A stretch of 64,000 bases of DNA from Ascoidea rubescens DSM 1968 (Eukaryota; Ascomycota; Saccharomycetes; Ascoideales; Ascoideaceae), in assembly GCF_001661345.1 (NCBI RefSeq), contig NW_017962913.1, positions 3,094,941 through 3,158,940 on the forward strand. The letters are read 5' to 3'. Of this stretch, positions 1 through 7,843 are shown piece by piece; within the stretch, counting starts at the first letter, position 1, and every line of letters starts with the position of its first letter. Below the pieces are notes generated by a model that saw only the letters and a program-made list of their open reading frames with translations, was not told where the DNA came from and searched no databases. Both the position numbers and the translations under genes were made by a program.

Positions 1-653
1 GATGCCTCATTAACTGAAGATGTTATAATGGGATTACTAAGATTTTGGCCCAAAATTAATTCACCAAAGGAAATCATGTTTCTAAATGAAATTGAGGACA
101 TTTTTGAGACAATTGAGCCTTCCGAATTTGTCAAAATTCAAGTTCCATTATTCGTTCAATTATCAAAATGTATCTCTTCCCCCCATTTTCAAATCGCTGA
201 AAAAGTCTTATGCTACTGGAATAATAATTACTTTATAAATTTGGTAACAGAAAATGCTGAAACTATATTGCCCATCATTTTCACTTCCTTATATGAATTA
301 TCAACTCAAGGCGAATCATCAAAACCTTATGCAGATAGCATGACTAATCCAAATGATCCAAATAATATTCAAAATTCTAACCATGATGGTGTAATAAACA
401 TGTTTAATGATTTCTATTCTCAAGACCAAGATTATAACGGCTATAATAATGGCGCTGGTAATAATTGGAATACAACTATAAGCTCATTAGCATTTAACGC
501 ATTGAAAATATTTATGGAAGCAAATCAAATCTTATATGAAGAATGTAGCCTATTATATTTTCAAAATGTTAATGAAAATAAAAAAATAAAATTAATAAGA
601 GAACAAAATTGGAAAGCATTAGAAGAATATGTATCAAAAGTTAAAAACTCAAA

Positions 654-730
<77 letters not shown>

Positions 731-846
731 GTAATAATAATAATAATAATATCCCAATTTTAAGCCGTAAAGAAAACGAAAGATATTTGGAACCAATTGA
801 AGATGATGAAAACCAATTTAATAAAAATTCAAGTTCTTCAAATTAA
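1..846 (+). CDS. RTS1: PP2A regulatory subunit B56 (Rts1-type), 3' part
   Basis: This is the C-terminal part of the B56/B' regulatory subunit that targets protein phosphatase 2A. The frame is open to the window edge, so the 5' end is missing; the first in-frame ATG (position 28) is internal. Seen: the B56 helical-repeat sequence [16 protein letters not shown], then [17 protein letters not shown] and [12 protein letters not shown], which follow yeast Rts1 closely. An Asn/Asp-rich insert of about 50 residues interrupts the conserved part before [20 protein letters not shown]. Near the end (661-750) are 23 AAT codons, one Ser codon and six more AAT codons, absent from the core family. In yeast Rts1 acts in stress response, cell size and chromosome cohesion protection (family knowledge). 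Ortholog call firm; isoform not testable because the N terminus is outside. Confidence 0.93.
661..750 (+). repeat. (AAT)n microsatellite coding for Asn in RTS1
   Basis: 23 AAT codons, one AGT and six AAT codons in frame. Pure AAT use suggests recent slippage rather than selection on the protein (inference). Confidence 0.9.
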
Positions 847-2135
847 CTCACTTCTATTCCTTTGAATGGATAAGTTTATTTTTAGAACATTAAATGATAA
901 GTATAGTCCTAATATTGTTATCATTTCTGAATTTTAGAAGTAAATATGATTAAAATTTTTAGAACAAATGTTAGAAAGGAGATAAAGCCAGCTTATAATT
1001 TAATTGATAAATTGATTAATCTTTATGTTTTTTTGTCTTTTTTTGTTTTTTTGTGTTTTTTGATTCAATAATATTGCTTTATTTTTTATTTTTTATGGTT
1101 TATTCTTTACTTTTTGCTATTATTAATAGTATTACTTTTAATTGTTTTAAAATTTTTTTTCAAGAAAAGAAATAATTTTAATCTTATCAATATCATTAAA
1201 GATTTTCTATTTTGATTTTTAAAAAAAATGAACTCACATTCAGCTTAAAACAAATATGAAAAGAAAAAATGTGAAAGACATTACAAAGGATATCAATTTA
1301 TTGAATTATAAATTCTTTTTTAAAAGTTTTTGTTTTATTTTTTAAATTTCTTTTTATTAATTTTGTTTAATGCTTTCTCTGCTTTGTCTAATAACTACGT
1401 TCATTTTATTCCCATTTTTAAAAATTATTTGATTAATTATTAATTTAGTTATTGTTATCAATTTGTTTTTATCTTTTATATTATTAAGGTATATTTTACT
1501 TTACTTTACTTTACTCTACTTTACTTTTATCTATATTTAATTTAACTTATTTGATTTACTAATTTTTTGTTGCTTTCTATTCTGTTTTTTTTCACTTTTT
1601 TTCTATTACTACCTTTTTTGAGATATTTTTTTCATTCGTTTTTTTTTTGTTTATTTGACATTTTTCATATAATTATATTTAATTCTATTAAGTAAATCAA
1701 CTTGAAATAATTTGGTTTACCTAACTGGCTAATGGAACTTATTTCCTTTCTATATTTTCTTTATATATTTTCATACTTTCTCAATTCAAAGCCTTTTTTG
1801 TGTGTGTTTTGAAAAAAAAACAAGAAAAAAAAGAAAAAAAATATCATAGCTGATAATATACTTTTGTTTTGACCCATATCATTGGATATTAATTACTGCG
1901 CATATCTGTACTTGTATGTATAAAAACAATAACCCACATTTGTGGAGTTTATTTCTTTTCCCCCGTTGTGATGGTCGCAATTTTGAAATATGCTGGCTTA
2001 ATAAAGAAAACAGATGCTGGAGAAATACTGCTGTTATTTTACGATTATAGCATTTGTGGTTTTTTTTCCAAGCAGTCGATTCAAGGGTTGAGATTAATTA
2101 TTTTGAAATTCCGGATTTAACTGGATTTGATTAGG
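847..2135. other. AT-rich intergenic region between RTS1 and the cyclophilin gene
   Basis: No gene is visible. The stretch is homopolymer-rich A/T DNA with a (TTTAC)6 run at 1495-1524. The last 250 bases are slightly richer in G+C and contain a TATA-like TATGTATAAAAA near 1915, a plausible promoter for the cyclophilin gene at 2136. Confidence 0.6.
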
Positions 2136-2918
2136 ATGAGACTAATTAGTTGTTTATTGATATGTGTTTTCAGTTTTGCGTTAAGCAGTTTGGCAGCATC
2201 AACATATGCTGAGGATAAAGAGGACCCACCATTATCTCATATAGTTACATTTGATATTCAACAAGGAGACGAATATTTTGGAAAGTTGCAGTTGGGATTA
2301 TTTGGGTCAATTGTACCAAAATCCGTTCGAAATTTTGTTGAATTAAGTAAAAATTCAGCAGGATCTGGGTATAATCATACAATCTTTCATCGAGTTATAA
2401 AAGATTTTATGGTGCAAGGGGGAGACTTTGAGTTTTTCAACGGACGAGGAGGATATTCGATATATGGGAATACTAAATTTGACGATGAAAATTTTTTTGT
2501 TGGTTTCAAGAAGGCAGGATATTTGGCGTATGCTAATAGTGGGCCTAATTCCAATGGATCACAATTTTTCATAACCACGAATATTGATGAGTGGTTAACA
2601 GGGAAGCATGTTATAATTGGGAGAGTGTTGAATAAGGAGAGTTTAAAAATCTTGGATAGGATTCAAAATGTTGAAACAGATAGTAATGATAAGCCATTGA
2701 CGAATGTCAGTATCGTTGATTGTACAGTTACTAATTTGATTGTATCGGAGAAGTCTACAAGTGAGTATTTGGAGAAAATTCGACCCAAGCCTATTAATCA
2801 AACATCGACGGTTTTATTTTTTTTAATTTTTTTCACAGTAGGAACAGTTGTAGCGATTAAATATCGAAATTACTATTATAAGAATCAATTAAAAAGAGAT
2901 TTATTATATGAGGATTAG
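2136..2918 (+). CDS. Secretory-pathway membrane-anchored cyclophilin (Cpr4/Cpr8-like)
   Basis: Peptidyl-prolyl cis-trans isomerase of the cyclophilin family, predicted in the ER or later secretory pathway, 260 residues. I start at the ATG at 2136; the frame is open to 2127 but only a TTG lies there. Residues 1-20 are a hydrophobic signal peptide. The cyclophilin domain runs from about 33 to 200. The catalytic set is present: Arg, Phe, Met and Gln in FHRVIKDFMVQGGDF, Phe in GSQFFITT, and Trp and His in EWLTGKHV, so it should be active. Residues 224-241 form a membrane segment followed by a short basic tail, so the enzyme would sit in the lumen on a C-terminal anchor, as in yeast Cpr4/Cpr8. There is no HDEL-type retention signal. 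Which paralog it matches cannot be decided. Confidence 0.9.
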   Translation: MRLISCLLICVFSFALSSLAASTYAEDKEDPPLSHIVTFDIQQGDEYFGKLQLGLFGSIVPKSVRNFVELSKNSAGSGYNHTIFHRVIKDFMVQGGDFEFFNGRGGYSIYGNTKFDDENFFVGFKKAGYLAYANSGPNSNGSQFFITTNIDEWLTGKHVIIGRVLNKESLKILDRIQNVETDSNDKPLTNVSIVDCTVTNLIVSEKSTSEYLEKIRPKPINQTSTVLFFLIFFTVGTVVAIKYRNYYYKNQLKRDLLYED

Positions 2919-3347
2919 ATAAGGATAAAAGATGAAGGAAGTTATTAATTTATTAGTTTTAAATAAATAAATATATAGGTAAATCCATAAACAAAAGAAA
3001 ATAAACAAGTAAATAAGTAAAAACTGAACAAAGTAAATAACAAAAAATGATAAAGAGATATAGATAAAAAGATATAGATAAAAACAATTAGAAAATTAAT
3101 TGGAAATTAGATTATAACCTGAAAGATATTAATGAAAAAGAATAAACATTAGAGTAAAAAGAGTAAAAACCAATTAGAAAAGATATATAGATATCTGCTT
3201 TTTTTTTGTTTTTTTGTTTGTTTGTTTGTTTTTTTGTTTTTTTGTTTTTATTTTATAAAGTAATCAAGTAAGTAAATAAGGAAATAAGAAGATAATTAGA
3301 TAAAAAAAGTAAATAAATAAGTAGATAGGTAGAGGTAGGAATAAAAA
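2919..3347. other. Convergent 3' intergenic, AT-rich
   Basis: The region separates the ends of the cyclophilin and PIL1 genes. It contains short A/T and T/G simple runs (TTTTTTTG-like around 3199-3250) and no gene. It presumably holds both 3' UTRs. Confidence 0.6.
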
Positions 3348-4328
3348 TTAAGCAGTAATCTGTTCATGGTGACCTTGATCGAAATGTTTTTCGGTTTCAG
3401 TCATACCATTCAATTCATTTTCTAAATCCTGTTGGTGTTTTTGGTATTCAGCATTTTCTATTGCTTCTTCGTCGCTGGTATCATAAACCTCGTTGCTTGT
3501 GTTGTGCATGGATAAGGAAGGTTTAACAACGGCAGAGTCGAGGGTCCAGTTGCTTAGGGAGTTTTCAGCATCGATGATTATTTGTTTTGATGCTTCGTAA
3601 CCGTCATAAGCAGGTCTGGTCTCACCAGGAATAACAGGATTGTCGTCTAATAGTTCTAGTAAAGCTTTGCCGTAGCCTGCGATGAGGGCCATTTTTTCAG
3701 CGTGTTCACGAATTGAGTCAAATTGGTAGTTGAAGGCCAATTTTAATTTGTCTCTGGTGATGTTGGATAACTGAGCTTCAGCCACTAAGGATTCCGCTTC
3801 AGCACGAACCAATTCCTGTTCCAAGACCATGATTTTAGGGGATTGAGGGTCTTTATACTTCAAGTAGGCAATTTTATCAGTGATTCTAGCCTTTCTGTCC
3901 CTTGATGGCTGAACAGAGGACTCAATGTTTCTTATGGACTTGACGGTTAATCTGTACTGATCGTAACGGTCAATGAATAGGTCGTCCAATTCGCCCAATT
4001 CGTACATTAGAACACCCAATTTATCAGTGATATCGGAGACGTCGTCTTCGTTTTCTTCACCCCAGAGAGATAGTTGTTTGGCTACATTTCGTCTTTCGCT
4101 TGCGACCAATTCCAAGGCACGCATTACGTTTTTCTCCATTTTGACATATTGAGCTAGCTTTCGCGAGAGTTCCGGGCCAAAAGTGCCAGCAGTGTTCTTT
4201 CTAAAGGACGAAGCAATGCCGGATTTACCAAAGTAGTGTTTTTTGGTGGAGGAAATTGGAGGAGGAGGAGACTGCAACTGGGAAGCAGTGGGAGCCCTTG
4301 AGTTTCGTAAAGAGTAAGTTCTGTGCAT
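3348..4328 (-). CDS. PIL1: Eisosome core BAR protein Pil1/Lsp1
   Basis: Structural BAR-domain protein that assembles eisosomes, the furrow-like plasma-membrane domains of fungi; 326 residues against about 340 in S. cerevisiae. The conserved N terminus MHRTYSLRNSRAPTASQLQ fixes the start at 4328; the 39 residues open upstream are hydrophobic, unconserved and left out. Seen in order: FGPELSRKL, DDVSDITDKLGVL, FIDRYDQYRLT, QPSRDRKARITDKIAYLKYK, LVRAEAESLVAEAQLSNITR and LIAGYGKALLELLDD, which are family hallmarks of the long coiled BAR helices. The C-terminal 50 residues are acidic and variable, as usual. It mixes Pil1-like and Lsp1-like residues, so it may represent the state before that duplication (inference). 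It shares a GC-rich divergent promoter with the LRR gene at 5697. Confidence 0.95.
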   Translation of the reverse strand: MHRTYSLRNSRAPTASQLQSPPPPISSTKKHYFGKSGIASSFRKNTAGTFGPELSRKLAQYVKMEKNVMRALELVASERRNVAKQLSLWGEENEDDVSDITDKLGVLMYELGELDDLFIDRYDQYRLTVKSIRNIESSVQPSRDRKARITDKIAYLKYKDPQSPKIMVLEQELVRAEAESLVAEAQLSNITRDKLKLAFNYQFDSIREHAEKMALIAGYGKALLELLDDNPVIPGETRPAYDGYEASKQIIIDAENSLSNWTLDSAVVKPSLSMHNTSNEVYDTSDEEAIENAEYQKHQQDLENELNGMTETEKHFDQGHHEQITA

Positions 4329-4634
4329 TTTGAGATAGGTGTGGAGAGGAAAACCAAGGATAGTTGAGAAGAGAAGTGATTGGCGAGGGTAGTAAAGAGA
4401 AAACAAAAACAACAGGACTTTAGAAGGGAAACAGAGAAGCAGCAAGGGGAAAGTAAGAGGATATATAATTGATCCAGGAGGTGAGGTAACGATGGGGGAA
4501 GCTTGCTCTTTCTCCTATTGCACTGGTGCACTTGAAACAGATATGGCAATAGGCTGCTCAAGTTGGTGTGGAAGCTGCTGTTTGCGGATTGTGGTGGAGC
4601 AACCTTTTTAGACTTGCTCCACCGCACTGATGCA

Positions 4635-4640
4635 CACGTG
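4635..4640. promoter_or_regulatory. CACGTG inside a 12-bp perfect palindrome
   Basis: GCACACGTGTGC centres on CACGTG, the core recognised by Cbf1-type bHLH factors, about 310 bp upstream of PIL1. Binding is inferred from the motif only. Confidence 0.4.
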
Positions 4641-4643
4641 TGC

Positions 4644-4701
4644 TGAGTCATCAGAAACAATGACGTAGCCGGCACACTTGTGGTGTGTCAGCGCTGACTC
4701 A
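4644..4701. promoter_or_regulatory. Pair of AP-1/Gcn4-type sites
   Basis: TGAGTCA at 4644-4650 and TGACTCA at 4695-4701 match the Gcn4/Yap1-type heptamer. They flank the GC island upstream of PIL1. Function is inferred. Confidence 0.4.
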
Positions 4702-5696
4702 GCAGCGCGTGTGCGCCTTCCCGAAGCGGCCGAACGTGGCGCCACCACTCTGGGTGACCTGCGTCGGCTAAAGCGTGTGCGTGTGGCCGGCACATGACCG
4801 GAGCGGAGGCCCAGCGGCGCCGGCGAAGGAGATTTTGCTCTGGCAGCAACGGCAGCACCAGCAGATGCAGCGGCAGCAGGGAGGTGGTAGAGGCTATCGT
4901 GTATGTGCCGCTGGAGGTGCGTGGGAAGCTGGGGTTGGGCGTGTGCAAAGCGTGGGAAGCTACGCAGTTCCAGAGCCACTGCAGCAAAAGGGCTCAAAGT
5001 TAAGCGAATTGAGGTGGTGAGTAAAGTTCTTCCTGATTCTCAAGTGTTTGACACATTTCTTGCGAACATGCCCCGTCTGCTCACTCACGCTTTGCTCCTG
5101 GACGCTGCTTCCAAGGTGCAATTTGCTGTGCTCCTTCTTCTACATGAATAGTTACTTTTCTGCTTCTTGCTAAGGCTGACCAATCAGCACCCACTGCTGC
5201 TTTCCCCACAAATCAAAATTGCCGGTCTTAAATGAATATGACTGCAAAAAGCATGAACACTGGCCTTATTGCCAATTGTTCCTCAACAATAACAGCATGA
5301 ATATTAACAGTAATAATTTAATACCAATGCTGTTACGCCTGTTGTTCCTCCTGTCTATTTCCCAACCATCGCGTTTTTTCTCACTCTTAACAACCTTTGC
5401 TACTGCTCAATTTCTTTTCGCTAGAATGACCTTTCTTTCTAACAAAATCATTTTCTAACAAAATCATTTTCTAACAAAATCATCAAAAAAAGAAAGCATC
5501 AGAAAAATACGTTGCAAATAATGTAAAATTCAATCCATATAAATTCTTTGCTTTTTTTCTCTCTCTCTTTTTTTCTTTCTCTCTACCTTGGATTTTCATC
5601 AATTTGCCTTAATTTATACCATACTATACTATCCTTCTAATTTCAGTCCTTTCTCATCAACCTGCTTTTGTTTGAAACCTTACTCAAGTCACATAT

Positions 5697-7421
5697 ATGG
5701 AAAATTTACTTTCTTTATCCCATTTTAAACAGAAACTACCTATTCATTTGATCTCTTTGATTTTTAAAAACTTACCCGATAACTTAACTTTCCTCCTCTC
5801 CTTATCAAATGATACGTTAATATCCTCCATTTCTTCCTTCCACGTCTCCAACAACCTCTTTATTCACCACAACTACAACTTCAAAAAAAATATTCCATAC
5901 ACACCAATATCCCCAATTAATGGCTTAAATGATCTTCTAACTGCCAACGAAAACTCTTTACTAAACAAAAACCACAATAAAAACAAACTCATTCTCAACT
6001 TGCTGGACTTTTTAAACTTATCTCCTTTTAATAAAGACCTACTCACCCATTCAAACTCAATTCACTTTAAATTATTCATTCTAAATAACTCAGACTTAAC
6101 TCTTTTCCAAAATCTTATTAATTTTATCATTTCAATTTTAATCAAATACACAAACAATCTTCATTCTAATCAGAATCTTTATTCTAATCAGAATCAGAAT
6201 GATAACCATAACAATAACAATAACAATAACAATAACAATAACAAGTTTATCTTGAAAAATTTCAACTTTTTAATCATCACAGGCAATGAAATCTCCCTCT
6301 CTTCCCATCAAAAAATAAACTTGCTTTTATCTTCTCTCCTAAAAAACTCCTCTTTCAACACCTTTTTCAATTTCAACATTTCAAAATCTGACTGGAACTC
6401 AACCCTTCTACCATCTCAAAATCATTCCTCATACAAACTACTAAGTCTATCCTCTAAAAACAACTTTGTCAATTGTAACACCTTTGAACACCCACAGAAT
6501 TTGGAAAACTTGAAAAAATTTAACAACTTGAACTTTCTAAATCTATCAAGCAACAAAATATCCTCCTCCTCCATTTTCACCTCACTCAACTCTCTCCAGT
6601 CCCTAACATGGCTAGACTTATCTAACAACAACTTTCTCAACCTAAACAACATCTCCTCCTGCTTGAATCTACTCAACTTAAAATACTTATCTCTTGCCTC
6701 TAACAACACCTTCCAAATTCACCCAAACTTTATCCAAAACCTATTCAACCTCCAATCTTTAAACTTATCCAACAACAACCTTTCTCAATTGGATTCCTCC
6801 TTTTTCTCAAACAACTTGTCTCTAAAAACTCTCAATTTATCAAACAACAACCTAACAAAAATCAACTACCTAAACCATCTCTCTCAATTGACCACCCTCG
6901 ATCTATCAAACAACAAAATCTCCTCCATTTTCAAAAATTCCTTCTCCCACTTGATCAATTTATCTCATCTAGATTTGTCCCACAACAGAATCGAATTCAT
7001 CAACGGTCTCAAACCACTCAATAACTTGCGTTCTCTAAACCTATCAAACAACTATATCGATAAAATCCAAAATCTCTCTGACTTGTCAGTTCTATCAGAT
7101 CTCGACTTGTCCTCAAACAGAATTTCAAGAATTCAAAATATCAACCACTTGCTCAATCTAAACTACCTCAGATTGGGCTACAACACAAACATCAAAAAAA
7201 TCGAAGGCTTGAATCATCTATCAAACCTACATCACTTGAATTTAATTGGCGTCCAAATTGTCGATATCGATAACCAAATCCTACAATCTGACTCTCCTCT
7301 AAACTTTAGCATTGTCATGTCTAGCCCAACTTATATCCAACTCGAAGATGAATCAAAAATTAAACAAATGAAAAGCTCAAAAATGAGCTTTACTTATCTA
7401 ATGTTTTATTTCAACTTTTAA
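5697..7421 (+). CDS. Leucine-rich-repeat protein, possibly F-box-like N terminus
   Basis: A 574-residue protein I cannot match to a named yeast gene. Start: the first ATG of the frame at 5697. Residues 10-45 (LPIHLISLIFKNLPDN) resemble an F-box-type L-P-x-x-L...IF-x-x-L-P pattern, weakly. Residues about 55-265 are Asn/Ser/Leu-rich, with an (AAC/AAT)n tract at 6200-6243. From about residue 268 to 521 there are about ten leucine-rich repeats of the form L-x-x-L-x-L-S-x-N-x-I, ending in the SDS22-like shape (NLSDLSVLSDLDLSSNRIS). No signal peptide or membrane segment, so probably intracellular. If the F-box reading holds, it would be a substrate receptor of an SCF ubiquitin ligase; otherwise a scaffold. 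The coding strand is unusually pyrimidine-rich (CTC, CTA, AAC, TTC codons) compared with its neighbours. Confidence 0.8.
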   Translation: MENLLSLSHFKQKLPIHLISLIFKNLPDNLTFLLSLSNDTLISSISSFHVSNNLFIHHNYNFKKNIPYTPISPINGLNDLLTANENSLLNKNHNKNKLILNLLDFLNLSPFNKDLLTHSNSIHFKLFILNNSDLTLFQNLINFIISILIKYTNNLHSNQNLYSNQNQNDNHNNNNNNNNNNNKFILKNFNFLIITGNEISLSSHQKINLLLSSLLKNSSFNTFFNFNISKSDWNSTLLPSQNHSSYKLLSLSSKNNFVNCNTFEHPQNLENLKKFNNLNFLNLSSNKISSSSIFTSLNSLQSLTWLDLSNNNFLNLNNISSCLNLLNLKYLSLASNNTFQIHPNFIQNLFNLQSLNLSNNNLSQLDSSFFSNNLSLKTLNLSNNNLTKINYLNHLSQLTTLDLSNNKISSIFKNSFSHLINLSHLDLSHNRIEFINGLKPLNNLRSLNLSNNYIDKIQNLSDLSVLSDLDLSSNRISRIQNINHLLNLNYLRLGYNTNIKKIEGLNHLSNLHHLNLIGVQIVDIDNQILQSDSPLNFSIVMSSPTYIQLEDESKIKQMKSSKMSFTYLMFYFNF

Positions 7422-7843
7422 TTGTTCAATTGTTCAATTGTTCAATTCATATTTCACTCTTGCATTTGCTTTATTTATTTATTTTTTTCAACCAATGAAC
7501 ACTTTCGCATTTTCATGCTTTTTATCTTTTTACCAGGAAAACTAAAAAAACAAAAACAATAGGGAAAAAAAAATTAAAAATCAAAGAACTTTTACTTGCA
7601 TTTTTTTGCTAATGATTTACTTTTTATTTTCTTCTATACTCCATACTATACGATTATTTTTTTCTTATATATACCATATCTTATATTCTATATATTTTAT
7701 ACTTTATTTAGTTTATCAATAAACAAATATCAAAAGAATTGCCTGTTTTTCATAAACCAATCCGATTTACATCTCCAAATCAACCAAAGTCTGAAAAGAT
7801 AGAAAACTACAATTAAAAAAGCTAAGATAACACAGTACCAAAT
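7422..7843. other. Convergent intergenic between LRR and adhesin genes
   Basis: AT-rich. It begins with an 8-bp tandem repeat (attgttca, 3.5 copies, 7421-7447) that overlaps the stop region of the LRR gene. No other feature seen. Confidence 0.6.

Larger units (their letters stand above)
4329..5696. other. Divergent intergenic region with GC-rich island (about 4490-5130)
   Basis: The DNA switches from AT-rich to strongly GC-rich, with CAG/GCA-type trinucleotides around 4840-4885, then back. Open frames in the island overlap each other on both strands, begin at unrelated places and match nothing I know, so I read them as composition artefacts. The island most likely holds the promoter of PIL1, and possibly that of the LRR gene. 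A 16-bp unit (ctaacaaaatcatttt) repeats 2.8 times at 5439-5483. Confidence 0.6.

Noticed and set aside
4608-5151. Several overlapping frames (69-129 codons) in the PIL1 upstream island
   Set aside because: GC-rich DNA lowers stop density on all frames; the frames conflict with each other and none resembles a protein family.
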